A stretch of DNA of 64,000 bases. Source: Streptomyces sp. ISL-10 (GTDB lineage Bacteria > Actinomycetota > Actinomycetes > Streptomycetales > Streptomycetaceae). The DNA is taken from assembly GCF_018614575.1 (NCBI RefSeq), contig NZ_JAGGOJ010000011.1, forward strand, positions 558,001 through 622,000, given 5' to 3'. Shown piece after piece: positions 37,682 through 45,217 of the stretch. The notes below the pieces were generated by a model. The model was given only the letters and a program-made list of their open reading frames with translations. It made no database searches and was not told where the DNA came from. Position 1 is the first letter of the stretch. Every line of letters starts with the position of its first letter. The translations under genes and the position numbers were made by a program.

Positions 37682-39109
37682 ATGCGCCGAGCAAAGATCG
37701 TCTGTACCCTGGGGCCCGCCACCGACACATACGACCAGATCAAAGCCCTGGTCCAAGCCGGAATGGACGTCGCCCGCTTCAACCTCAGCCACGGCACCTA
37801 CGCCGACCACGAAGAGCGTTACAGGCACGTGAGGAAGGCCTCCGACGCGACCGGACGCAGCGTCGGCGTCCTCGCCGACCTTCAAGGTCCGAAGATCCGT
37901 CTCGGACGCTTTCGCGAAGGACCCGTACTGCTCGAACGCGGAGACGAATTCACGATCACCGTCGACGACATCGAAGGCGACCGCCACACCTGCGGCACCA
38001 CCTACAAAGGACTGACCGCAGACGTCAGCCGAGGCGAGCGCATCCTCGTCGACGACGGCAAGGTCGCCCTCGAAGTCACTGAAGTCGAAGGCACCCGCGT
38101 ACACACCGTCGTCGCTGAAGGCGGCATGGTCTCCGACCACAAAGGCCTCAACCTGCCCGGCGTCGCCGTCTCCGTCCCCGCACTCTCCGACAAGGACATC
38201 GAAGACCTCCGCTGGGCCCTGCGCATCGGTGCGGACGTCATCGCCCTCTCCTTCGTCCGCACCGGCCGCGACATCGAAGACGTCCACCGCGTCATGGCGG
38301 AAGAGGGCCGGCGCCTGCCCGTCATCGCCAAGGTCGAAAAACCCCAGGCCGTCGAGAACATCGACGACATCGTCGCCGCCTTCGACGGCATCATGGTCGC
38401 CCGCGGCGACCTCGGCGTCGAAATGCCACTGGAGCAGGTGCCCATCGTCCAGAAGCGGGCCGTCAAGCTCGCCAAGCGCAACGCCAAGCCGGTCATCGTC
38501 GCCACCCAGATGCTCGACTCCATGATCGACAACAGCCGCCCCACCCGCGCCGAGGCATCCGACGTCGCCAACGCCGTCATCGACGGCACCGACGCCGTGA
38601 TGCTCTCCGGCGAGACCAGCGTCGGCAAATACCCCATCGAGACCGTCAAGACCATGAGCCGCATCGTCGAAGCGGCCGAGGAAGACGTCCTCGCCAAGGG
38701 CCTGCCGCCCCTCACCGACCGCAACAAGCCCCGCACCCAGGGCGGCGCGGTCGCCCGCGCGGCCGCCGAGATGGGCGACTTCCTCGGCGCCAAGTTCCTC
38801 GTCGCCTTCACCCAGTCCGGCGATACCGTCCGCCGCCTCTCCCGCTACCGCTCCCCGATCCCTCTCCTCGCCTTCACCCCGGACGCGGCCACCCGCTCCC
38901 AGCTCAGCCTCACGTGGGGCGTGGAGACCTTCCTCGGCCCGCACGTGGAATCGACGGACGCGATGGTGGCCCAGGTGGACGAGGAACTGCTGAAGATCGG
39001 CCGCTGCGAAAAGGGCGACATCGTGGTGATCACGGCCGGGTCCCCGCCGGGAGTCGCCGGCTCGACGAACCTGGTCCGGGTGCACCGCATCGGCGAGAGC
39101 CTCGCGTAA
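37682..39109 (+). CDS. pyk: Pyruvate kinase
   Basis: A 475-residue pyruvate kinase that makes pyruvate and ATP from phosphoenolpyruvate and ADP in glycolysis. Motifs are RRAKIVCTLGPAT, FNLSHGTY, DLQGPKIRLG, the signature VIAKVEKPQAVENIDDI with the catalytic lysine, MVARGDLGVE, and ATQMLDSM. The K+-site region and C-terminal allosteric domain are intact. No ribosome site precedes the ATG; a -10-like box six bases upstream suggests a leaderless mRNA. The 3' end overlaps an antisense gene relic. Confidence 0.97.
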   Translation: MRRAKIVCTLGPATDTYDQIKALVQAGMDVARFNLSHGTYADHEERYRHVRKASDATGRSVGVLADLQGPKIRLGRFREGPVLLERGDEFTITVDDIEGDRHTCGTTYKGLTADVSRGERILVDDGKVALEVTEVEGTRVHTVVAEGGMVSDHKGLNLPGVAVSVPALSDKDIEDLRWALRIGADVIALSFVRTGRDIEDVHRVMAEEGRRLPVIAKVEKPQAVENIDDIVAAFDGIMVARGDLGVEMPLEQVPIVQKRAVKLAKRNAKPVIVATQMLDSMIDNSRPTRAEASDVANAVIDGTDAVMLSGETSVGKYPIETVKTMSRIVEAAEEDVLAKGLPPLTDRNKPRTQGGAVARAAAEMGDFLGAKFLVAFTQSGDTVRRLSRYRSPIPLLAFTPDAATRSQLSLTWGVETFLGPHVESTDAMVAQVDEELLKIGRCEKGDIVVITAGSPPGVAGSTNLVRVHRIGESLA

Positions 39110-39111
39110 GG

Positions 39112-39726
39112 CATGAGTGTTTCGGCCCGACGGGCGCGTCCATGAGGGCGACGGAGGCGCGTCGGGCGACGGAGATGTTCTGCGCGTCCGCGACTGGTTG
39201 GCGGCCTTCCACTCGACGCCCCCGGTCGAGGGCGTCGGTGTAGAGCCGGATGATGTCGGCAGACGAATTGGTGAAGAAGTACCGGGGGTACTCGTAGCGC
39301 TTGCGCTGCCCGCCGATCACCTTCTCGGTCCGGTTGGTGATCCGGCTGCCGTCGGAGTGGACGAGCCCGCGGATGAACGGCCAGGGGTGCATGTCGACGA
39401 TCTGCTGCTGCCAGGGTTCGAGGGTGATGGGGAGCTCGTGCTTCTTGCCCGGCCCGTGCTGAGGGAAAGGGCACCCCAGGTGCTTGGAGGAGATCTCGAC
39501 CTCAATGCATCCCTCCCTCCGCACTTTCGTTGCGCGATTGCAGGGCAGGACCGACTGCATGGCCTGCACGCATGCCTCGATGAGCCCTGGCACGCGTTTG
39601 GCGTGGTCCCCGTGCTTCCAGTAGCCGATTGTGCCGAGCGGCACGTTGAGCCTCTGGGCAACGTATGCGTTCTCCGCGCCGCCCCCGCAGGAGCGCCAGT
39701 GCCCTTCTGCCGTACTTCTGTGCCAT
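39112..39726 (-). pseudogene. Decayed HTH/LAGLIDADG-type protein gene
   Basis: The remnant starts at the ATG at 39726 (MAQKYGRRALALL), changes frame near 39690 into AENAYVAQRLNVPLGTIGYWKHGD, a helix-turn-helix, and continues with GCIEVEISSKHLGCPFPQHG, FIRGLVHSDGSR and YPRYFFTNSSADII, ending SVARRASVALMDAPVGPKH. This order fits a common actinobacterial HTH protein with a homing-endonuclease-like body. The segment that should hold the first LAGLIDADG-like motif after the HTH is missing. Near 39195-39215 another frame reads GVEWKAANQ, as if two small shifts compensate. The gene lies between pyk and tRNA-Leu and is presumably dead. Confidence 0.65.
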
Positions 39727-39774
39727 GGAAGTGCATACCGCCACTCTTCGTGACAATGCCTGGCGAGGCGCAGC

Positions 39775-39813
39775 AGAAAGCGGAGAATCACGAGAACGTG
39801 ACTCTCCGCTTCT
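39775..39813 (-). terminator. Terminator of tRNA-Leu
   Basis: A long inverted repeat (13 bp of stem around CGGAGA...TCTCCG, with one G-T pair and a four-base loop) lies 11 bases beyond the 3' end of the tRNA on the minus strand. Confidence 0.65.
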
Positions 39814-39823
39814 GGTGCTCAGG

Positions 39824-39906
39824 TGCCCGGTGTGGGATTCGAACCCACATGCCCTAAGGCACGGTGGTTTGAGCACCGCGAGTCTGACCAGTTCCTCCAA
39901 CCGGGC
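39824..39906 (-). tRNA. tRNA-Leu, anticodon CAA
   Basis: On the minus strand a class II tRNA folds from 39906 to 39824. The acceptor arms GCCCGGT and ACCGGGC pair fully; the anticodon stem CGGTG/CACCG holds the loop CTCAAAC, giving anticodon CAA (reads TTG). A long variable arm TGCC-TTAG-GGCA and the T arm GTGGG-TTCGAAT-CCCAC follow. CC follows the discriminator A. It is not bldA, whose anticodon is TAA. Confidence 0.95.
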
Positions 39907-39951
39907 GAGCTCGGGAAGTCTACCGGTTAAACGCGGGCTACTGCAGCTAGG

Positions 39952-39957
39952 TAGGCT
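39952..39957 (+). promoter_or_regulatory. Candidate -10 box of the ANTAR regulator
   Basis: TAGGCT lies 36 bases before the GTG used for the response-regulator gene, giving an expected leader near 30 bases that includes the GAGGAG ribosome site at 39984-39989. Confidence 0.4.
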
Positions 39958-39993
39958 CTATGAGCAGTGACCTGCCCCGCCCCGAGGAGTCCC

Positions 39994-40650
39994 GTGACCG
40001 CCCCCGAGTCGCCCCAGCCCATCTCCGCCGACGACGACAAGTCACACGTCCCACCGCTGACGACCCGTGTCGTCATCGCCGAGGACGAGGCCCTCATCCG
40101 GCTCGACCTCAAAGAGATGCTCGAGGAAGAGGGTTACGCGGTCGTCGGCGAGGCCGGTGACGGACAGCGGGCCATCGAGCTGGCCCGGGAGCACCGGCCC
40201 GACCTGGTCATTCTTGATGTGAAGATGCCCGTCCTGGACGGGATCTCCGCGGCCGAGAAGATCGCCGAGGAGTCCATCGCCCCGGTTCTGATGCTCACCG
40301 CGTTCTCGCAGCGCGATCTCGTCGAGCGGGCGCGTGACGCCGGTGCGATGGCGTATCTCGTGAAGCCGTTCAGCAAGAGTGATGTCGTGCCGGCGATCGA
40401 GATGGCCGTGTCTCGCTTCACCGAGCTGAAGGCCCTGGAGAAGGAGGTCGCCGACCTCTCCCAGCGGCTGGAGACGCGCAAGCTGGTCGACCGGGCCAAG
40501 AGCATCCTCCAGACGCAGTACGGGCTCACGGAGCCGGCCGCGTTCCGGTGGATCCAGAAGACGTCGATGGACCGGCGGCTGTCGATGCAGCAGGTCGCAG
40601 AGGCGGTCATCGAGGATGCCGAGGAGAAGAAGGCGGCCAAGGAGCAGTAG
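39994..40650 (+). CDS. pdtaR: Response regulator with ANTAR RNA-binding domain
   Basis: A 218-residue two-domain regulator. The receiver domain (about 30-150) has the acidic pair (AEDEALI), the phosphorylated aspartate in LVILDVKMP, a threonine in MLTAFS and the lysine in VKPF. The C-terminal ANTAR domain (about 160-215; RKLVDRAKSILQTQYGLTEPAAFRWIQ) binds paired hairpins in mRNA and prevents termination. The closest described relative is PdtaR (Rv1626), also near pyk and polA in mycobacteria. GTG at 39994 with GAGGAG four bases before is preferred over the upstream ATG. The partner kinase is not in the window. Confidence 0.92.
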   Translation: MTAPESPQPISADDDKSHVPPLTTRVVIAEDEALIRLDLKEMLEEEGYAVVGEAGDGQRAIELAREHRPDLVILDVKMPVLDGISAAEKIAEESIAPVLMLTAFSQRDLVERARDAGAMAYLVKPFSKSDVVPAIEMAVSRFTELKALEKEVADLSQRLETRKLVDRAKSILQTQYGLTEPAAFRWIQKTSMDRRLSMQQVAEAVIEDAEEKKAAKEQ

Positions 40651-40676
40651 TCCCCGCCGGGACTGAAGAAGGACAC

Positions 40677-40718
40677 GTGAGAAGGGCCCGCACCCCTCGG
40701 GGTGCGGGCCCTTCTCAC
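40677..40718. terminator. Bidirectional terminator between pdtaR and livF
   Basis: A 20-bp perfect inverted repeat with a two-base centre lies between the convergent ends of the response-regulator gene (40650) and livF (40729). It can end transcripts from both sides. Confidence 0.85.
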
Positions 40719-40728
40719 GTCTGCCGGG

Positions 40729-41445
40729 TCAGTCCTCGCCGAGGTAGGCCTTCCGGACGGACTCGTCGTGGAGCAGGTCCTGGCCGGTGCCGGAGAGCAC
40801 GACCTTGCCGACTTCCATGACGTATGCACGGTCGGCCAGGGAGAGGGCGGCCTGGGCGTTCTGTTCGACGAGCAGGATCGTCGTGCCCTGGGCCTTCAGC
40901 TCCGAGATGGTCGCCATGATCTTCTGCATCATGATCGGCGAGAGTCCCATGGAGGGTTCGTCGAGCATGAGGAGTTTCGGCTGCGACATCAGAGCGCGTC
41001 CCATGGCGAGCATCTGCTGCTCGCCGCCGGAGAGCGTTCCCGCTGCCTGCTTGCGGCGCTCACCGAGGATCGGGAAGAGGTCGTAGGCACGCTGGATGTC
41101 CCTCTCGATCCCCACCTTGTCGCTGCGAAGGAACGCTCCGAGGTGGAGGTTCTCGGCGATGGTGAGGCGCGGGAAGATGTGCCGGCCCTCGGGGGAGTGG
41201 GCCAGGCCCAGCGACACGATCTTGTGCGCGGGGATGCCGCTGAGCGGCTTGCCCTCGAACGTGATCTTTCCTCCGGACGGCTTGAGCAGTCCGGACAGTG
41301 TGCGCAGCGTGGTGGTCTTGCCGGCGCCGTTGGTGCCGATGAGGGTGACGACCTGGCCGGCCTCGACGGAGAAGGAGATGCCCTTGACGGCCTCGATCTT
41401 GCCGTAGGCGACCCTGAGGTCCTCGACTTCGAGGAGTGCGGTCAC
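40729..41445 (-). CDS. livF: Branched-chain amino acid ABC transporter ATPase
   Basis: A 238-residue ATPase of the HAAT (branched-chain amino acid) ABC family. Walker A is GTNGAGKTT (37-45), the signature LSGGEQQM and Walker B LLMLDEPSMGL. The end RKAYLGED is typical of LivF. It is the last gene of the leftward livK-livH-livM-livG-livF operon and overlaps livG by four bases. With LivG it drives uptake of Leu, Ile, Val or related amino acids. Confidence 0.95.
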   Translation of the reverse strand: MTALLEVEDLRVAYGKIEAVKGISFSVEAGQVVTLIGTNGAGKTTTLRTLSGLLKPSGGKITFEGKPLSGIPAHKIVSLGLAHSPEGRHIFPRLTIAENLHLGAFLRSDKVGIERDIQRAYDLFPILGERRKQAAGTLSGGEQQMLAMGRALMSQPKLLMLDEPSMGLSPIMMQKIMATISELKAQGTTILLVEQNAQAALSLADRAYVMEVGKVVLSGTGQDLLHDESVRKAYLGED

Positions 41446-42419
41446 TTCGCGTCTCCTTCCGTGCCGGTGGTGCGTGTGTCGTCGTCCGCGTCCGCTTCGG
41501 CGGATGCGTCGTCGGAGGAGGCCTGGACCTCTTCCGCGGTCTCGCCGGGAGCCTCCGCGGCTGTACCGCGTTGGGCGGACGCGTCCGCCTCGGCGGCTGC
41601 CACTTCTGCGGCTTCTGCCTCGCCCGGCTCGCCCTCGAACGGTGTGCCGAGGTATGCCGCGACGACGCGCTCGTCGCCCTGGACGACCGCTGCTGTGCCT
41701 TCGATGAGCTTTTCGCCCTGGACGAGGCAGGCGACGCGGTCGCAGAGGTTGAAGATGAAGCGCATGTCGTGCTCGATGACGAGTACGGCGATGCCCATGT
41801 CCCGGATGGCGAAGATGAGTTCTTCGGCGGCCCGGGTCTCCTGGGGGTTCATTCCGGCGGTGGGCTCGTCCAGGAGCAGGAGGCCGGGGTCGCTCGCGAG
41901 TGCTCGGGCGATCTCCAGCTTGCGCTGTTCGCCGTAGGGCAGGTTGCGGGCGAGGTGGTCGGCCTTGTGCTCCAGGCCGATGAACTCGAGGAGTTCCATG
42001 GCGCGTGCGTGGGATGCGGCTTCGGCCTTTTTGAAGCCGGGTCCGCGCAGGAGGGCCGACCAGAGGCCTTCCTTGGTGCGGGTGTGCCGGCCGACGAGGA
42101 CGTTTTCCAGGACGGTCATGTTGGCGAAGAGCCGGATGTTCTGGAAGGTGCGGGCGATGCCGGCTTTGGTCACCAGGTGCGGCTTGGGCGGCAGCACGGT
42201 GCCCTTGTAGGAGACGGTGCCTTCGGTGGGGATGTACAGCCCGGTGAGGCAGTTGAAGAACGTCGTCTTGCCGGCGCCGTTGGGGCCGATGAGGCCGACG
42301 ATTTCGCCGGAGCGGACGGTGAGGTCCACGGCCTTGACGGCGGTGAGGCCGCCGAAGCGCATGGTGACGCCGCTGGCTTCGAGGACGGTCTGGGTCTGGG
42401 TGTCGGTTGTGGTCGTCAT
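41442..42419 (-). CDS. livG: Branched-chain amino acid ABC transporter ATPase with acidic tail
   Basis: A 325-residue ATPase. Walker A is GPNGAGKTT, the signature LPYGEQRKLE and Walker B LLLLDEPTAGMNP, followed by the LivG-specific insert around ARTFQNIRLF. After the usual end (VVAAYLGTPFEG) about 65 extra residues follow, rich in Ala, Glu and Asp, which are absent from typical LivG proteins (about 255). The ATG lies five bases after the livM stop. The tail looks disordered; its role is unknown. Confidence 0.93.
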   Translation of the reverse strand: MTTTTDTQTQTVLEASGVTMRFGGLTAVKAVDLTVRSGEIVGLIGPNGAGKTTFFNCLTGLYIPTEGTVSYKGTVLPPKPHLVTKAGIARTFQNIRLFANMTVLENVLVGRHTRTKEGLWSALLRGPGFKKAEAASHARAMELLEFIGLEHKADHLARNLPYGEQRKLEIARALASDPGLLLLDEPTAGMNPQETRAAEELIFAIRDMGIAVLVIEHDMRFIFNLCDRVACLVQGEKLIEGTAAVVQGDERVVAAYLGTPFEGEPGEAEAAEVAAAEADASAQRGTAAEAPGETAEEVQASSDDASAEADADDDTRTTGTEGDAK

Positions 42420-42424
42420 GTCTT

Positions 42425-44164
42425 TCACGCCCCAGCCTTCGCGACGCCGACGCCGGAGTCGGGGAGTCCGTTTTCGGGGACGTCGAGTTGATCGGTCTCG
42501 TGGTACTCGAGCTGGGCGCGCCGGTTGGCGATGAGGCCCTCGGGGCGGAAGCGCATGAGCAGGATGAGGGCGATGCCGAAGCCGAGGAGCTGGTAGTCCT
42601 GAAGGAACTGCAGCTTGGCGGGGATCATGTAGAGGAGCGTGGCGCCGATCAGCGGTCCGCTGATGGTGCCCATGCCGCCGAGGATGACGGCCGCCAGGAG
42701 GAAGGCCGAGTTGGGCGGTACGGGGCCGGCGAACTGGTACATCTCGGGGACCACGGTGTGCTGGACGTGTGCCTGCACGGTGCCGGCGAGGCCGGCGAGA
42801 GTGGCGCCGAGGGCGAAGGCGATGAGCTTGACGCGGAAGCCGTTGATGCCCATGGCGGTGGCGGCGGTCTCGTCCTCGCGGATGGCGACCCAGGCGCGGC
42901 CGATGCGGGAGCTGCCGGCGCGGCTGAAGACGAGGACGACGAGGATCGTCGCGAGGAGCATGAGCAGGTAGTAGTTGGCGTAGGCGCCGAGCTCGATGCC
43001 GAATACGGTGTGGGCCTGCCCGAAGTTGAACCCGAAGAACTCGAGGTCGGGGATGTTCGGGATGCCGTTGGGGCCGTTGGTGATCTGCGGGCCGGAGACG
43101 CCGTCGAGGTTGCCCATGGCGATGCGGAAGATTTCTCCGAAGCCGAGGGTGACGATGGCGAGGTAGTCGCCGCGCAGTCGCAGGGTGGGGGCGCCGATGA
43201 CGACGCCGAAGATCAGCGACACGATGGCGCCGGTGAGCACCGAGGCCCAGAAGGGGAAGTGCACGTCGAAGGCGGAGGCCGTCGATCCGGAGACGAGGGC
43301 GGCGGTGTAGGCGCCGACGCCGAGGAAGGCGACGTATCCGAGGTCGAGGAGGCCTGCGAGGCCGACGACGACGTTCAGGCCCAGGGCGACGGTCGCGAAG
43401 ATGAGGATGTTGACCGCGACGAGGGTGTACTGGTCGGTGCTCTGGGTGAAGGGGAAGGCCGCGGCGGCGACGAAGGCGGCGATGACCGTGACCTGGCGGT
43501 ACTTGGCCGTGACGGCGGAGAGCCGTGCGACGAGACCGGCCTTGAAGAGCGCGGCGACGGCGAAGCCGACGGTGATCAGGTAGCCGGTGAAGAGTTCGGC
43601 GTACTCGGTGTCGATGCCGTAGGTGATCACGAAGAGACCGACGGCGAACGCGGCGACGATGATGAGGATCTCGGCCCAGGAGGGGAGTTCCTTGGGGCGG
43701 GCGGCCTTGCGGGTGTCGTCGGGCAGCAGGAATGCGGTGACGACGGGGATCGCGGAGGCCACTGCGGCCACGAAGCCGCCGGGTTCGAGGTTCCGGAGGC
43801 CACCGAGTTCGATGGCGATGGCGATGACGGTGAACCAGGTGGTGGCGGCGGTTCCCAGGGCGAGGAGCTTCAGGGCCTTGGTGCTGCCGGTGGGCGTCAG
43901 CCAGCCGAGTCCCTTGATGCCGAGCGACGCGAGTGCGAAGAGGGTGACGAGAATGCCGGCGGTGAGGGTGAGGACCTGGAGGCCGCCGGGGTATCCGGTG
44001 ACGGTGAGGTCGCCGGGGAACTCGGCGGTCCATGTCCAGGCCAGGAAGGTGCTGGCAATGGTGGCGGCGCCGCCGAGAGCGGTCAGCCAGCGGAGGGCGG
44101 CGGCACGGGAGGCGTCCGGTGCGGCACCGGCCGTCTTGGTGGTGTCGGTGGTCATCGTTCTCAC
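42425..44164 (-). CDS. livM: Branched-chain amino acid permease, long form
   Basis: A 579-residue permease, against roughly 300-420 for ordinary LivM. The C-terminal 340 residues are the permease (VVVGLAGLLDLGYVAFLGVGAYTAAL, RLRGDYLAIVTLGFGEI, GRAWVAIREDETAATAMGIN). The first 230 or so form an additional membrane region with about six hydrophobic segments. GTG at 44164 overlaps the livH stop (GTGA); ATG at 44155 is possible. With LivH it forms the transmembrane channel. Confidence 0.92.
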   Translation of the reverse strand: MRTMTTDTTKTAGAAPDASRAAALRWLTALGGAATIASTFLAWTWTAEFPGDLTVTGYPGGLQVLTLTAGILVTLFALASLGIKGLGWLTPTGSTKALKLLALGTAATTWFTVIAIAIELGGLRNLEPGGFVAAVASAIPVVTAFLLPDDTRKAARPKELPSWAEILIIVAAFAVGLFVITYGIDTEYAELFTGYLITVGFAVAALFKAGLVARLSAVTAKYRQVTVIAAFVAAAAFPFTQSTDQYTLVAVNILIFATVALGLNVVVGLAGLLDLGYVAFLGVGAYTAALVSGSTASAFDVHFPFWASVLTGAIVSLIFGVVIGAPTLRLRGDYLAIVTLGFGEIFRIAMGNLDGVSGPQITNGPNGIPNIPDLEFFGFNFGQAHTVFGIELGAYANYYLLMLLATILVVLVFSRAGSSRIGRAWVAIREDETAATAMGINGFRVKLIAFALGATLAGLAGTVQAHVQHTVVPEMYQFAGPVPPNSAFLLAAVILGGMGTISGPLIGATLLYMIPAKLQFLQDYQLLGFGIALILLMRFRPEGLIANRRAQLEYHETDQLDVPENGLPDSGVGVAKAGA

Positions 44165-45093
44165 GCCCGATCCGCGACGCGCTCACCGAGCAGGCCCTGG
44201 GGCCTGACGAGGAGCACGACGATGAGGAGTACGAAAGCCCAGACGTTGGACCAGGCGCCACCGCCGAGCTGCTGCATGCCGGGGATTTCCTCGATGTAGG
44301 CGATCGACAGGGCCTCGGCGAGGCCGAGGACGACGCCGCCGACCATGGCGCCGTAGATGTTGCCGATGCCGCCGAGCACTGCGGCGGTGAACGCCTTGAG
44401 GCCGAGGATGAAGCCCATCTCGAAGTTGATCTGGCCCTTGTCGAGGCCGTAGGCGACCGCGGCGACCGCGGCGAACGCGGCGCCGATGGCGAAGGCCATC
44501 ACGATGATGCGGTCGGTGTTGATGCCCATCAGCTTCGCCGTGTCGGGGTCCTGGGCGGTTGCCTGCATGGCGCGGCCGCTGCGGCTCTTGGAGACGAAGA
44601 GGCCGAGGGCGAGCATGCAGAGCGGGGCGAGGACCAGCACGAAGGCGTCGGCGCGCTGGATGGCGAGGTTGTCGAAGATCTTGAAGGATTCTCCGGTGAA
44701 CTCGGGGAAGCTGCGCGCTGCCTTGGCTTCGGGGTAGAAGCCCCAGATGAGCTGCTGGAGGGCGATGGACAGGCCGATCGCCGTGATGAGCGGGGCGAGC
44801 CGTGGCGCGGAGCGCAGTGGCCGGTAGGCGAAGCGCTCCGCGGCCGTGGCGACGGCGACGGAGGCAATTGCGCCGCCGATGATCATGAGGGGTATCGCCA
44901 CCAGGAGACTGGTTCCGCTGGGGAGCCAGATGTAGGTGGTGAGGGCGCCGAAGCCCCCGATCATGAAGATCTCGCCGTGGGCGAAGTTGATGAGCTGGAC
45001 GATGCCGTAGACCATGGTGTACCCGATGGCGATGAGACCATAAAGGGCGCCGAGGGCAAGGCCGTTGGCCAGCTGTTGCGGCAGTTCGTTCAC
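44161..45093 (-). CDS. livH: Branched-chain amino acid permease
   Basis: A 310-residue integral membrane permease of the LivH family with about eight membrane segments. Family blocks are ANGLALGALYGLIAIGYTMVYGIVQLINFAHG at the N-terminus, then RSGRAMQATAQDPDTAKLMGIN (the loop touching the ATPase) and GFILGLKAFTAAVLGGIGN. The normal length contrasts with the long LivM. It is separated from livK by 124 bases containing a strong hairpin, and overlaps livM by four bases. Confidence 0.94.
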   Translation of the reverse strand: MNELPQQLANGLALGALYGLIAIGYTMVYGIVQLINFAHGEIFMIGGFGALTTYIWLPSGTSLLVAIPLMIIGGAIASVAVATAAERFAYRPLRSAPRLAPLITAIGLSIALQQLIWGFYPEAKAARSFPEFTGESFKIFDNLAIQRADAFVLVLAPLCMLALGLFVSKSRSGRAMQATAQDPDTAKLMGINTDRIIVMAFAIGAAFAAVAAVAYGLDKGQINFEMGFILGLKAFTAAVLGGIGNIYGAMVGGVVLGLAEALSIAYIEEIPGMQQLGGGAWSNVWAFVLLIVVLLVRPQGLLGERVADRA

Positions 45094-45128
45094 CGCAGGG
45101 CCTCCGATGAGCGTGTCGGATTATGAGT

Positions 45129-45161
45129 CCGCGCGAGGGCGCTGTTTGCGCCCTCGCGCGG
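45129..45161 (-). terminator. Hairpin between livK and livH
   Basis: A 14-bp perfect stem (45129-45142 with 45148-45161, loop TGTTT) lies 56 bases after the livK stop. Within an operon such a structure often stops part of the transcripts and stabilises the 3' end of the binding-protein mRNA. Confidence 0.7.
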
Positions 45162-45217
45162 CGGTGTTCATTTCGGTGGGTGCCGGCGGAGTGGACCGGT
45201 GGCCGGTCCGTCCGGGA

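Noticed and set aside
39824-39906. tRNA-Leu as an integration site of a mobile element
   Set aside because: No integrase and no direct repeat of the tRNA 3' end was found in the window; only a decayed HTH/LAGLIDADG-type gene is beside it.
39824-39906. bldA, the tRNA for TTA codons
   Set aside because: The anticodon loop reads CTCAAAC, so the anticodon is CAA (TTG), not TAA.
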